Assembly (NCBI GenBank): GCA_021776775.1
Contig: JAJFFE010000029.1
Coordinates: forward strand, 1-48,355
Length of the DNA stretch: 48,355 nucleotides
Source of the DNA: Planctomycetota bacterium
Lineage (GTDB): Bacteria > Planctomycetota > UBA8108 > UBA1146 > JAJFFE01
Direction: 5' to 3'
The notes beneath the pieces are model-generated. The model was given only the letters and a program-made list of their open reading frames with translations, did not search any database and was not told the origin of the DNA. The position numbers were made by a program, and so were the translations under genes. Shown here one piece after another: positions 32,036 to 41,175 of the stretch (positions are counted from its first letter, which is position 1; each line of letters opens with the position of its first letter).

Positions 32036-32593
32036 TCACTTCCGCTTAGATTGGGCGAGCAGCGGCTTGCTTCCTCGGAGCCCCACGGGGCGGGCCTTGA
32101 CATCGGACACCGTCCAAACCGCCTCGGGGTCGGAAGCGTGTACGAGTTCCAGCAACCGAGGCACACCTCGGCGAGGTTCGACAATCAGTAGGACCTCGAC
32201 AGGAACGTCTCCTTCACTGTGGCCGTCGAGTGAAGTGACCTCGAACCCGTGCTCTCGGAGCCGAGCTGCAAGAGCCACTCCTGGATTAGAAGAAATGGCT
32301 CGCACAAGCTCGAGACCGATTGCGAGTCGCGCCTCCAACGCGATGCCGACGATGTTTCCCGCTGCAAATCCTCCTGCGTAGGCTACCGCCAGATACCAGA
32401 CTCCCAGGTTTTGAAACACTTGCCCCGCTGCGGCGAGCCAAATCAAGATTTCAATGAACCCAAGTGCGGCCGCCCAGTAACGATGGCCTCTGAACACGAT
32501 AATGGTTCGCACCGTGCCTATGGACACATCGAGAATTCGCGCGAAGAAGATGACTGGGGCAAGCAGTAGTGGGTTCTCCTGAAGAAACTCCAG
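32036..32593 (-). CDS. UPF0316 membrane protein (DUF5698 + DUF2179), start codon unclear
   Basis: The family-like sequence begins EFLQENPLLLAPVIFFARIL and continues DVSIGTVRTIIVFRGHRYW, which is how UPF0316 proteins start. The first part has no ATG, GTG or TTG; the only candidate is CTG at 32593, because an in-frame TAG lies two codons further upstream. The first standard start, GTG at 32527, would remove helix 1. Three helices are predicted, then a cytoplasmic DUF2179 domain (about 115-185, VEVLLIVEPRRGVPRLLELV). The function of the family is unknown; DUF2179 is thought to bind a ligand. With CTG the protein is 185 aa. Confidence 0.7.
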   Translation of the reverse strand: MEFLQENPLLLAPVIFFARILDVSIGTVRTIIVFRGHRYWAAALGFIEILIWLAAAGQVFQNLGVWYLAVAYAGGFAAGNIVGIALEARLAIGLELVRAISSNPGVALAARLREHGFEVTSLDGHSEGDVPVEVLLIVEPRRGVPRLLELVHASDPEAVWTVSDVKARPVGLRGSKPLLAQSKRK

Positions 32594-32732
32594 CGTCTAA
32601 AGTCCGCTTCTGTCTTCTGAGACCACCGCCTTAGCTGTGTACCGCGTGCGCGGCTCTACAGGTTGACGTCTTGCTAGAAGTCGTATCTTAACGAAGACCC
32701 AGAATCCCGTTGCGACTCCCGCCAGAAGCGGA

Positions 32733-33176
32733 CTATTGACTGTCGGTGTAGGGATCGACGGTGGCGACTCGGCACTCTGTACAGTAGATCACCACGGTTC
32801 CCTCATTGCAGACGCCCTCGAGTTCGAGGATGACCCGCTCACCGTCCAACTCGGCTGAAAGTTCGAACAACGTCCCAAAGAGTGTCGCATCTTCAGGTCC
32901 TTCGACGTGGGTCACACCGTCGGCAATCAGAGTCACCATGTGATGATTGCGCTTCCCGAAGAACCCAGCGTCGTCGACCTCTGAGGTCATCTCCCAAACG
33001 TGAATCTTCACGGTCACCGTTTCACCGACTGTCTCGAAGTCGATGATTTCCGCGTCGTGAAATGAAGGCCAGTAGCCCATCGCGCTCGATACGAGATTTG
33101 CGTTCTTGATCACGGTCATGAAGCGCTTCTGTCCTTCAACATCGCCCGGATAGTGATGCGGCTCACCCTCCTGCAC
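32733..33176 (-). CDS. Hypothetical protein, Imm50-like
   Basis: 147 aa from GTG 33176; an ATG at 33119 is also possible, but the region before it (VEGQKRF) seems part of the domain. The core GYWPSFHDAEIIDFETVG, followed by TVKIHVWEMTSEVDD, resembles immunity protein 50-like families, which share the 'SFHDAEI' start and a beta-rich body. Such proteins neutralise toxins in polymorphic toxin systems, but orphan copies are common and no toxin gene is nearby. It lies 45 nt downstream of the carbonic anhydrase gene on the same strand. The C-terminus has CTEC. Confidence 0.55.
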   Translation of the reverse strand: MQEGEPHHYPGDVEGQKRFMTVIKNANLVSSAMGYWPSFHDAEIIDFETVGETVTVKIHVWEMTSEVDDAGFFGKRNHHMVTLIADGVTHVEGPEDATLFGTLFELSAELDGERVILELEGVCNEGTVVIYCTECRVATVDPYTDSQ

Positions 33177-33221
33177 CGTGACCGGGTTAGCGAGAAGCAG
33201 CCACCCGACCCCGTCGCGTGG

Positions 33222-33866
33222 CTACGAGCCTTTGTTCGTGACGACTCGATAAGCCTCGTCGATCTCTGCTTGATTCGTCGTCGTGACCTCGAGGTCCTTG
33301 ATGAGCCCATCCTGGACGGCATAGATCCATCCGTGAACCGACACCTCTTGACCACGTTCCCACGCCTCTTGCACGACGGTGGTATGACACACGTTGCGCA
33401 CCTGCTCGACAACATTGAGTTCGCAGAGCCGGTCAAAGCGCGCGTTCTCGTCTGTGATCTTGGATAGGATCGCGTCGTGCTTTTGTCGCACGTCACGGAT
33501 GTGCCTCAGCCAATTGTCGATCAGTCCGAGGCGATGGTTCTCTCCGGCTGCTCTGACGCCACTGCAGCCGTAGTGACCGCACACGATCACGTGCTTTACT
33601 TTCAGCACGTCGATCGCAAACTCGAGAACACTCAGGCAATTGAAGTCGCTATGGACGACAACATTGGCGATGTTGCGATGAACAAAGACTTCTCCTGGGT
33701 CAAGACCCACGATCTGATTCGCGGGGACGCGGCTGTCTGAGCAACCGATCCAGAGGAACTCAGGATTCTGGTTATCCGATAGACGCGTGAAGTAGCCAGC
33801 ATCGCGCGTCACCATACCCTGCGCCCAGCGGCGGTTATTCTCAATCAGCTCCGGCAGAATTCTCAT
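33222..33866 (-). CDS. Beta-class carbonic anhydrase
   Basis: 214 aa from the ATG at 33866, which gives the usual short N-terminus (MRILPELIENNRRWAQGM); the frame is open further upstream. The zinc site is complete: WIGCSDSRVPAN supplies Cys and the Asp-Arg dyad, and VCGHYGCSGVRAA supplies His and Cys. LGLIDNWLRHIRDV and VHGWIYAVQDGLIKDLEV are conserved family stretches. It interconverts CO2 and bicarbonate in the cytoplasm. Confidence 0.95.
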   Translation of the reverse strand: MRILPELIENNRRWAQGMVTRDAGYFTRLSDNQNPEFLWIGCSDSRVPANQIVGLDPGEVFVHRNIANVVVHSDFNCLSVLEFAIDVLKVKHVIVCGHYGCSGVRAAGENHRLGLIDNWLRHIRDVRQKHDAILSKITDENARFDRLCELNVVEQVRNVCHTTVVQEAWERGQEVSVHGWIYAVQDGLIKDLEVTTTNQAEIDEAYRVVTNKGS

Positions 33867-34016
33867 GGTAGTCGCGAACTCCAATGCCGCAGGAAAGGCA
33901 ACAATCCACTCTCGCCAGTGCACCACTATCGCAAGAAGTGGAGCCTCCGGCAAGCCCGGGACGGTTCGCGTTCAGATTGCCCATCCGTGCTGACCCCAGC
34001 ACTTTGCCGCCGAACG

Positions 34017-36008
34017 CTACGTTCGATCGTCGACAGGTGTTGTCACATCCGGAGCCACCGCCATCGCCATGAAGCTGTCCCTTGCGCCGTCGGTGCCGAT
34101 GATCCCCACCAGATCATCGGCCTGGAAACGAAACTCCGCATCCGGGTTGGCGACAAGCGCGTCGTCGCGGATGACTCCAACCACCGACGCCCCCGACGTC
34201 TTGCGAACCATGAGCTCGCTGATCGAACGTGACACCACTGGACTCATCTCGGAGAGGCGAATCCATTGCAGATCGAACTGTCGTTCTGCGCTTCTTAGCT
34301 GCGCCAGAGTCTTGTGTTCTTGTGCTTCGTTCAAGAACGGAGCGAGCAACTCGCGACGGAGCAACCCGGCCTGCCGCTCGACCTCTGTCGCGGGGATTTG
34401 GAGATGCAGCAGACACAGTCGTGTCATTTCGAGGGCAGCCTCGAACTCGGGAAGCACGACGTCGGTGACGCCAATCTCCTTGAAAACCGAGAGGAAGCGC
34501 GCGTCCGACGTCCGGGCGAGAACCCTGAGTTCGGGATTGACGCGTCTCGCGTTCACCGCCGTGGCCCGGGACACGACCATGTCGGGTGTTGTTACCAGGA
34601 GCACCAAGGCATCGCTGACCCCAGCCGCCTCGAGAACGACTTCGTGGCTCGCATCGCCGTAGATGACAGGCAGGCCCAGTAGCCGCACCTTCTCGGCCCG
34701 GCCATGATCAATGTCGATGAGCACGACCTGTGACCCGATGCGCTGCAAGACCTGGGCAACCTGAGAACCAATACGACCGGCCCCCGCAATCACGACGTGC
34801 TTCCGGAGTCCCTCGTCGGGGACGTTCATCAACTTCAGCGGCTCGTCTCGGGAGCGGCGCTTACTCCGCGAATAGAGCCTAGCCGTCTGCCCGGAAACCA
34901 ATGGGGTGAGAATCATGGTCACGATAGACGCGCTCAACACCAGGGAGTACAGATCCGTTCCAATCGATCCCGTGGAGACCCCCACTCCGGCAAGAACGAA
35001 CGAGAACTCGCCAATCTGGAACATGCCAAGCCCGACCGCCAGCGGCACGACCCTGCCGTATTTGAAGATCTTGGCAAGCACGACGAAGATCAGCCCTTTG
35101 CCGATGCCTACCGCCAGAACGATGACGACGATTTGACCGATGTGATCCATCAAGAAGACAGGATCGAGCAGCATCCCAACCGAAGCGAAGAACAGGAGGC
35201 TGAACAGGTCGCGTAGCGGAACTATATCGCTGAGTGCCTGGTGGCCGAAATCTGACTCGCTGAGCACCATGCCCGCGACGAAAGCGCCAAACGCAAACGA
35301 CAACCCCGCAAGATGCGTGACGTAGCCAACGCCCAGACCGATCGCGGTAATCGCCAGGAGAAACAGCTCTCTCGAGCCGATCTTGGCGATGTACGCGAGC
35401 AAGAGAGGTAAGAGCCGGGTTCCGAGCAGGATCATGGCCGCGATGAAGCCAGCGGCCTTCAAGGCCGCCATTCCGAGCGCGGGCAACCCTGAAGTCGGAT
35501 CGCTCATCTGCGGCAGGATGACCATCAAGGGGACCACCGCCAGGTCCTGAACGATGAGCATTCCGATCATGACCTTGCTCGAAAGGGTGCCGAGCCGATC
35601 CTGGTTCATCAGGGTCTTGAGGATGACCATGGTGCTCGACAACGAGACCAGCCCGCCGAGCCAGATCGAGCTCTTCCAGTCCCACCCCATCGACAAGCCG
35701 ATACCCCAGCCGAGCCCAATCGTGAGCAACATCTGGATGGGTGTACCGATCAGAGCAATCTTCCTGACCGGTTTCAGATCTTTGAGCGAGAACTCGAGCC
35801 CGAGCGCAAAGAGCAGAAGCGCCACACCAATCTCGGCCAGACGCTCGATCTCGTGAATGTTCGAGACAGTAAGCCCCCCGGTGTGCGGGCCGAGAATGAT
35901 GCCAGCCGCGATGTAGCCAAGAATCACCGGCTGCCCGAGGCGTTGGAGCAGCAAACCACACCCGAAGGAGGCAACCACCAGGAGAATAATGTCAGTCGCG
36001 ATACCCAT
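34017..36008 (-). CDS. CPA2-type K+/H+ antiporter with RCK domains (KefB/KefC-like)
   Basis: 663 aa from the ATG at 36008 (GGGAG upstream). The N-terminal about 390 residues form the 12-13-helix exchanger: [62 protein letters not shown] with the ion-binding Asp, and [15 protein letters not shown]. Then comes an RCK_N domain ([25 protein letters not shown] and YGDASH), which binds a nucleotide. A C-terminal RCK_C/TrkA_C domain follows at about 575-655 ([20 protein letters not shown]). It exchanges K+ (or Na+) for H+ and is gated by cytoplasmic nucleotides. No glutathione-linked ancillary gene (KefF/KefG) is present. Confidence 0.93.
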   Translation of the reverse strand: MGIATDIILLVVASFGCGLLLQRLGQPVILGYIAAGIILGPHTGGLTVSNIHEIERLAEIGVALLLFALGLEFSLKDLKPVRKIALIGTPIQMLLTIGLGWGIGLSMGWDWKSSIWLGGLVSLSSTMVILKTLMNQDRLGTLSSKVMIGMLIVQDLAVVPLMVILPQMSDPTSGLPALGMAALKAAGFIAAMILLGTRLLPLLLAYIAKIGSRELFLLAITAIGLGVGYVTHLAGLSFAFGAFVAGMVLSESDFGHQALSDIVPLRDLFSLLFFASVGMLLDPVFLMDHIGQIVVIVLAVGIGKGLIFVVLAKIFKYGRVVPLAVGLGMFQIGEFSFVLAGVGVSTGSIGTDLYSLVLSASIVTMILTPLVSGQTARLYSRSKRRSRDEPLKLMNVPDEGLRKHVVIAGAGRIGSQVAQVLQRIGSQVVLIDIDHGRAEKVRLLGLPVIYGDASHEVVLEAAGVSDALVLLVTTPDMVVSRATAVNARRVNPELRVLARTSDARFLSVFKEIGVTDVVLPEFEAALEMTRLCLLHLQIPATEVERQAGLLRRELLAPFLNEAQEHKTLAQLRSAERQFDLQWIRLSEMSPVVSRSISELMVRKTSGASVVGVIRDDALVANPDAEFRFQADDLVGIIGTDGARDSFMAMAVAPDVTTPVDDRT

Positions 36009-36177
36009 GGTTCTGCGTCTCCCGGTGTTCATCCGAATGGATTCGAGCTGGCTCTGCTTGTTCGCCCCTCTTCTAACCCCACGTCCCTCGCAAGTCTATG
36101 CGATAGCCGCGTCCCCCGTGCAGCCTCGCACCCGGCTCAAAGCTCGATCGTGGTGGAGCACGACAACAGGCGAAACA

Positions 36178-36564
36178 CTAAAACATCGTGTTGCCATTCT
36201 TGGGTTTTTTCGGAACGACCTGAAGAACATCCCAGTGCTCGACGACTTTGCCATCGTCGTCAAGGCGAAAGATGTCGATCCCGGCGTAGTCGTCATGACC
36301 GGGCCACTCCTGGTGACAGTGCAAAACCACGTGGTCCCCTTCAGCGATGACCCGTTTGAAGTGGACACGCTTACCAGGATACTCCCGAGCCATGCGTTCG
36401 AAGTACTCGACGAACGCCTCCTTACCGTCAGCAACCTCAGGATTGTGCTGGACGTAATCACTGCCCACATACTTCGCGATAGCGTCGGCGGGCCGGCACT
36501 GATTGAACATGAGATCATAGAACGCCAGCACGGTCTTCTTGCGCTGCTCCAGCTCATCCGCCAT
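36178..36564 (-). CDS. SnoaL-like (NTF2-fold) protein
   Basis: 128 aa from the ATG at 36564 with AGGAG 6-7 nt upstream. It has the NTF2/SnoaL pattern: an N-terminal helix ([14 protein letters not shown]), [58 protein letters not shown]. The spacing and the VEHWDV end are those of the ester-cyclase/SnoaL branch whose members are common in bacteria and often uncharacterised. Small-molecule binding in the cytoplasm is expected; substrate unknown. Confidence 0.8.
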   Translation of the reverse strand: MADELEQRKKTVLAFYDLMFNQCRPADAIAKYVGSDYVQHNPEVADGKEAFVEYFERMAREYPGKRVHFKRVIAEGDHVVLHCHQEWPGHDDYAGIDIFRLDDDGKVVEHWDVLQVVPKKPKNGNTMF

Positions 36565-36626
36565 TGCTTCTCCTGCTCTTCCTTCGACCGTGTCCACCAC
36601 GCGACCGATGAAGAGGTGGACATTCT

Positions 36627-36679
36627 GAACCGGTCACGAGGTGTGACCGGTTCCCAAAGGCACCGGAACCCGCGGTGCC
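36627..36679. repeat. Two adjacent perfect inverted repeats
   Basis: GAACCGGTCAC / GTGACCGGTTC (11 bp, loop GAGGT, 36627-36653) and GGCACCG / CGGTGCC (7 bp, 36659-36679). The first is the strongest simple palindrome in the window. It could be a terminator for the lost gene, an operator, or a mobile-element scar; no T-run. Confidence 0.6.
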
Positions 36680-36726
36680 CTGCATCGCACGCCGTTGCAA
36701 GTGGACAATCCTCGTCATCTCCGCAG

Positions 36727-36845
36727 CCAGCGCCCGGAGATTAATTTCCCCTACACCGAAGACTCCGAGCACTCGTTTCAAATCGCCGCCGGGCTAGCGA
36801 CAATGCCGTCGCCAAGCGTACCAAGCCTGGCCTGAACGACGCCAC
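36727..36845 (+). pseudogene. Internally deleted remnant of the Sec deiodinase-like gene
   Basis: The stretch reading INFPYTEDSEHSFQIAAG matches FELPYAEDSERSFQLATG just before the Sec codon of the gene at 27922-29043. Directly after it, GACAATGCCGTCGCC and the following 40 nt match the region encoding DDAVAQAYQAWPERL, which in the intact gene lies about 290 nt further on. The deletion removed the FGSxT-U-PPF active site and its SECIS. The two halves are in different frames and stops are present, so it cannot be functional. Confidence 0.75.
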
Positions 36846-37015
36846 CTCTGAGAGGACACACTGAAGAAGTAGCGATCACTCCATCGATGCGCGCCCTCCC
36901 CACTGGGACATCGCCTGTCCTTCCTTGACTCCGCGCCTCCGCTCGACTAACACCACCGGACGACTTCCACCGCTTCGTCGCGCTCAAAACGGCGTCACTT
37001 CCGGGAGACCTACAG

Positions 37016-39970
37016 TTGGCCGCACCGCACCCGATTCACCGACGGTTTTATGCCGAAGACTTGGTTCGACTTCGTCGGGCGAGTGAGAGTCGGCGCTGTG
37101 CGGCTTCGCAGCGGCGCGGTCGGATTGATGCCAACCCGCATCAGATCGATGCGGTCATGCATGCGCTCGAACGGATTCCTGAGGGCGGCTGCATTTTGGC
37201 CGATGAGGTGGGTCTCGGAAAAACCATTGAGGCGGGGCTGGTGATGGCTCAGCTCTTGGCCGAGGGGTACTCGCGGATCCTGATTGTTCTTCCCAGTCCG
37301 CTCCTGGGGCAGTGGCAAGACGAACTGTTCACGCTGTTCGATATCGAGGCGAAAGAAGCGGCGGACGATCGCGTCGATATCGAAAGTCCGGGGGTGTACC
37401 TGGCCGGCCGGGAATACGCCGGCGGTCCCCGCGGCTACGAGAAACTGAGCGCGGGCCCTCCCTTCGACTTGGTGTTGATCGATGAGGCGCACGAAGTCTT
37501 CGCCGGGATCCATCGCCGCTACGACGCGCTGGGCATATACCAAGAAGACAGCCCCCACTCCAGCACCGCGCACCACGTTCGCGAACTCATCGGGCCCGCG
37601 CCGGTTTTGCTCATGACCGCCACGCCGATTCAGAACTCGCTGGCCGAACTGTGGGCATTGGTTCAGTACGTCGAACCGACGCAGACGCTGCTCGGAGATT
37701 TGCCGACGTTCAAGAAGCTGTTCTGCGAAGGCAAGGACGCGCGCCAACTGGCCGACGGGCAAGACGGTGAGCTGCGGCGAAGGCTGTCGGGCGTGGTGAA
37801 GCGAACGCTGCGTCGACAGGCGCAGGAGTTTTTGGAGCAGCCCTTCGTTGGCCGCCGCGCGCAGCTGTTCAAATACAAGATGCACCCCGAAGAGCTGCGC
37901 CTCTACAACGACGTCACCGCGTACCTGCTGCAACCCGACCTTTGCGCATTCCGGGGTCGATCGAGACAGCTACTGCTCTTGGGCTTTCACCGGCTACTGG
38001 CGTCGTCCACCGCCGCGCTGGCGAAAAGCTTGGTTCGAGTCGCGGCCCGACTGAAGAAGCAGCTGCACGGCGCCGCCGAGGACGGCGCCGACGAAACCGG
38101 CCGGGCGTTCATGGATGACCTCGAGGACGACGAACAGATCGAGCCAGACTCGGACGCCGACGTCGCCAGCCCCGCCGCCATCCAAGCGGAACTCGATCGC
38201 GTGCTCGAGTTCGTGCAGCGGGCCAAGGACCTCCCCCACGACAGCAAAGCGGAAAGCTTGCTCAGCGTGGTGCGCTCACTCACCGATCGCAGCGACGGTT
38301 CAGACAAAGTCGTCGTCTTCACGGAATCGCTCACCACCCAGAACTATCTGGAGTCGCTGCTCCTCAACAAGGGTGGCCTTCGCCCGCATGAAGTCACGCT
38401 GTTTCGCGGAGTCAACGATTCGGCCCGCGCCCGTGAAGCGCTGAAGAATTGGAAGGCAGAGGTCGGCGCCAACCTGCCGAAACACGTCTCCCCCAGCCCC
38501 AAGGTGGCGGTACGTCTGGCGCTGGTGCACGAGTTCAAAACCCGATCGCGCGTGTTCATCTCCACCGAGGCCGGTGCGAAGGGGCTGAACCTTCAGTTCT
38601 GCGACACCCTGGTCAACTACGACCTGCCGTGGAACCCGCAGCGGATCGAACAACGCATCGGTCGTTGCCACCGCTACGGCCAAACCCACGACGTCACCGT
38701 GATCAACTTCCTGGCCCAGGAAAACGAAGCGCAACGACTGACGTTCGAGATACTGGTGACCAAGCTCGACCTGTTCGGACGCGTGCTCGACATGTCCGAC
38801 GCGGTTCTGCACGAACCCAAATCCGACAAGAGCGACGAACTTGCCGTCGCCCTGGGGCCAGACTTCGAAAAACAGCTTCGACGCATATGGGATAGAGCGC
38901 GCACCATTGAAGAGGTCGAAGAAGAGCTGCGCCAACTGAGCGACCAACTGGAAGACCGCCGGTTGGAGATCGAGCGTTCGCGCGAACAAACCGTCGGACT
39001 GATCGAGACGCGCCTGGACGCGTCGGTGCGCGAAGTCTTTGGTCGCATCCGCGACGAGCTTCCCGAAACGCTGACAGAACTCGACCACGAACTGGAACGC
39101 GTGACGACCAGCTACCTAGACGCGGCCGAGATTCCCCACGAACGAGCCGACGTGGAGCATCGCCGCGTGATCACGGTCGGCGCCGCGGCCGTGCTACCCG
39201 AAGCGTTGCAAGACGGCCTCCGTGTATCTCTGGGACACGTCGAAGCGCTCGCCGACACCGACTCGCTGCACGGATCGCACCCCTTGGTGGAAGCGGCCGT
39301 CGAAGAAGCTCGCGCAAACGGACAGGGAAGCTTCCGCGTCCGTTTCCAAGTGCCGGACGACGCCCCCGAAGAGCTACTCTCCCGACGCGGCACCCGGGGG
39401 CGACTCGCCCTGACCCGCATTCAACACCGAGGGTTCGAGCGTGAAGACCGCCTGGTCGTGACCGCCGTCTTCGAAGGCGCAGAGGTGCTGCGCCCCGAGA
39501 AGGTCGCGCGCGAACTGCTCTGCCTCCCCTGCGAAGACGTTCCCGCCTTCGACCCGCCGCTCGCTCTGACCCTGGAAGACCTCGACGAAGTGGTCGACGA
39601 AGAACTGTTCTTCGACCACTCCAACATTGAGCAGTCAGAATCCCGCAGCTTCGACCGCGCCATCGGACAGATCGAGCAATTCGTCGAAGACCGACTGTTG
39701 ATCTTGCGACGCGCCCACGCCGACACGTGCGATCGCCTGCTCAAGGCCGAACAAGCCCGCGACGCCGCCCTGGGAAGCGACGCCCGCTCGGACGCGGAAA
39801 AGAAGGCGCAGAGACTCGAAGCGCAAGTCGACGGACTCGACGCCGACATACAGCGGCTCGAAGCACGCCAAGACCCAGCCTACTGCAAGTGGAAAGAGCG
39901 AGCCCACAGCCGTCGCTACGGGCGGCCGGAAACCCAGCGGCTGCTCGATGCAGAATTCGTGCTGGAATGA
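37016..39970 (+). CDS. RapA/SNF2-type SF2 helicase of a helicase-Mre11-Rad50 operon
   Basis: 984 aa. The start is TTG, with GGGAG 8 nt upstream; no ATG lies in a suitable place. Helicase motifs: ADEVGLGKTIEAGL (I, about 63-76), VLIDEAHEVF (II, DEAH), LLMTATPIQNSLAELWAL (III), VVVFTESLTTQNYL (IV), EAGAKGLNLQFCDTLVNYD and PWNPQRIEQRIGRCHRYGQ (V and VI). This is the RapA/HepA-like branch of Snf2 ATPases that translocate on double-stranded DNA. The C-terminal about 380 residues are charged and helical with coiled coils. Its stop overlaps an ATG of the next gene in ATGA. Remodelling or translocation of DNA or DNA-bound protein complexes for the partner nuclease is inferred. Confidence 0.88.
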   Translation: MAAPHPIHRRFYAEDLVRLRRASESRRCAASQRRGRIDANPHQIDAVMHALERIPEGGCILADEVGLGKTIEAGLVMAQLLAEGYSRILIVLPSPLLGQWQDELFTLFDIEAKEAADDRVDIESPGVYLAGREYAGGPRGYEKLSAGPPFDLVLIDEAHEVFAGIHRRYDALGIYQEDSPHSSTAHHVRELIGPAPVLLMTATPIQNSLAELWALVQYVEPTQTLLGDLPTFKKLFCEGKDARQLADGQDGELRRRLSGVVKRTLRRQAQEFLEQPFVGRRAQLFKYKMHPEELRLYNDVTAYLLQPDLCAFRGRSRQLLLLGFHRLLASSTAALAKSLVRVAARLKKQLHGAAEDGADETGRAFMDDLEDDEQIEPDSDADVASPAAIQAELDRVLEFVQRAKDLPHDSKAESLLSVVRSLTDRSDGSDKVVVFTESLTTQNYLESLLLNKGGLRPHEVTLFRGVNDSARAREALKNWKAEVGANLPKHVSPSPKVAVRLALVHEFKTRSRVFISTEAGAKGLNLQFCDTLVNYDLPWNPQRIEQRIGRCHRYGQTHDVTVINFLAQENEAQRLTFEILVTKLDLFGRVLDMSDAVLHEPKSDKSDELAVALGPDFEKQLRRIWDRARTIEEVEEELRQLSDQLEDRRLEIERSREQTVGLIETRLDASVREVFGRIRDELPETLTELDHELERVTTSYLDAAEIPHERADVEHRRVITVGAAAVLPEALQDGLRVSLGHVEALADTDSLHGSHPLVEAAVEEARANGQGSFRVRFQVPDDAPEELLSRRGTRGRLALTRIQHRGFEREDRLVVTAVFEGAEVLRPEKVARELLCLPCEDVPAFDPPLALTLEDLDEVVDEELFFDHSNIEQSESRSFDRAIGQIEQFVEDRLLILRRAHADTCDRLLKAEQARDAALGSDARSDAEKKAQRLEAQVDGLDADIQRLEARQDPAYCKWKERAHSRRYGRPETQRLLDAEFVLE

Positions 39971-40038
39971 CAGCGCGCAAAACGCCGGACACCAAAACAA
40001 CAGCCCCGAACGAGCCAGCAACAACAGAGGAGACCGAC

Positions 40039-41175
40039 GTGGCGCTGAAGCTACTTCATACCGCCGACTGGCACCTCGGGCGACGCTTCCCGCGCTTCCC
40101 CGCGGACCAGGAGCAACGACTCACGCGAGCCCGCCTCGACGTCGTCTCCCGCATCCTCGACCTGGGCCAAAGTCGCGACGTCGATGCCATCCTCTGCGCC
40201 GGCGACATCTTCGATCAAGCAGCGCCCGACGAAATCTGGTGGAAGGGGCTGGCCGAAGAGTTCAACCGCCGCAACTGGCAGCGACCGGTGTTCCTGCTGC
40301 CCGGCAACCACGACCCGCTCACCCCGCGCTCTCCGTGGGATCCGAGTCATCCCTTCCGCGCCGCGCTGCCGAACTACGTCCGCGTCGTCGACACCGATGA
40401 CTTCACCCACGAGTTCGGCGACACCGCAGTGCTACACGCCGTCCCGTGCCGATCGCACGCCGGCCAAGCCGACCCCACGCAGAAGATCCCCACGCGTGCA
40501 GCCGGCGACACCCGCATCCGCATCGGCCTGGTGCACGGCCAGACCTTTGACATGGCGGGCCACCAGACCAACTTCCCCATCGCCGAGGACTCCACCGACC
40601 GGTGCGGACTCGACTACCTCGCCCTGGGAGATACCCACAGCTTTCGCGAAGTGTGGCCAGGCGCCCGCGCCCCCACCGTCTACCCCGGAACCCCCGAAGC
40701 GACCACCTTCGGCGAGCCCGGGTCGGGCAGCGTGGCGTTGGTGTTCTTCCCCCGCGACCGAGCGCGACCTGCCATGGTCGAGCGACAGCACGTCGCCACC
40801 TGGACCTGGCGAGACGAAACGTGCCGCTCGCTCATCGAACTGCGGCAACTCGCCCTCGACGAGTCCCTACGCACCTGCGTGCTGCGGCTGACCATCACCA
40901 TGGAAGTCGCGCTCGCCGAGTACGACGAAGTGGAACAGATCCTCACCCAGCTGGCGGGATCGTTATCGAGATCGCAACTCGTCGGCGTGTTGGAAATTGA
41001 ACGTTCCGGACTGTCGCTCTCCGGCGCCGGTCGCGAAGACTTCCCCGACGACCTTCCCCCGGTCCTGGGCGCCGCCGTCGATCGACTTCGGCAACACGCC
41101 GCCACCGATCCCGAGACGAGCGCGCGCGCCCTGCACCATCTCTACCGGTTGGTGCGCGGAGGGAACTCGGCATGA
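40039..41175 (+). CDS. SbcD/Mre11-type DNA nuclease
   Basis: 378 aa from the GTG at 40039, which has GAGGAG 6 nt upstream and gives the usual SbcD start (MALKLLHTADWHLG). An ATG at 39967 overlapping the helicase stop would add 24 low-complexity residues and may be used for coupling. Calcineurin-like metallophosphoesterase motifs: ADWHLG, CAGDIFDQ, LPGNHD, GLVHGQ and LGDTHS (usually GHxH, here GDTH). The C-terminal part (about 255-378) corresponds to the capping domain. Mn2+-dependent exonuclease/endonuclease on DNA ends, acting with the Rad50-like ATPase, is expected. Its stop overlaps the start of that gene by ATGA. Confidence 0.9.
   Translation: MALKLLHTADWHLGRRFPRFPADQEQRLTRARLDVVSRILDLGQSRDVDAILCAGDIFDQAAPDEIWWKGLAEEFNRRNWQRPVFLLPGNHDPLTPRSPWDPSHPFRAALPNYVRVVDTDDFTHEFGDTAVLHAVPCRSHAGQADPTQKIPTRAAGDTRIRIGLVHGQTFDMAGHQTNFPIAEDSTDRCGLDYLALGDTHSFREVWPGARAPTVYPGTPEATTFGEPGSGSVALVFFPRDRARPAMVERQHVATWTWRDETCRSLIELRQLALDESLRTCVLRLTITMEVALAEYDEVEQILTQLAGSLSRSQLVGVLEIERSGLSLSGAGREDFPDDLPPVLGAAVDRLRQHAATDPETSARALHHLYRLVRGGNSA

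Larger units (their letters stand above)
36565..37015. other. Intergenic region with hairpins and a deiodinase remnant
   Basis: 451 nt between divergent genes. It holds two hairpins (36627-36679) and the decayed deiodinase-like fragment (about 36727-36845), both listed separately. The last 70 nt must contain the promoter of the helicase operon. Confidence 0.45.
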
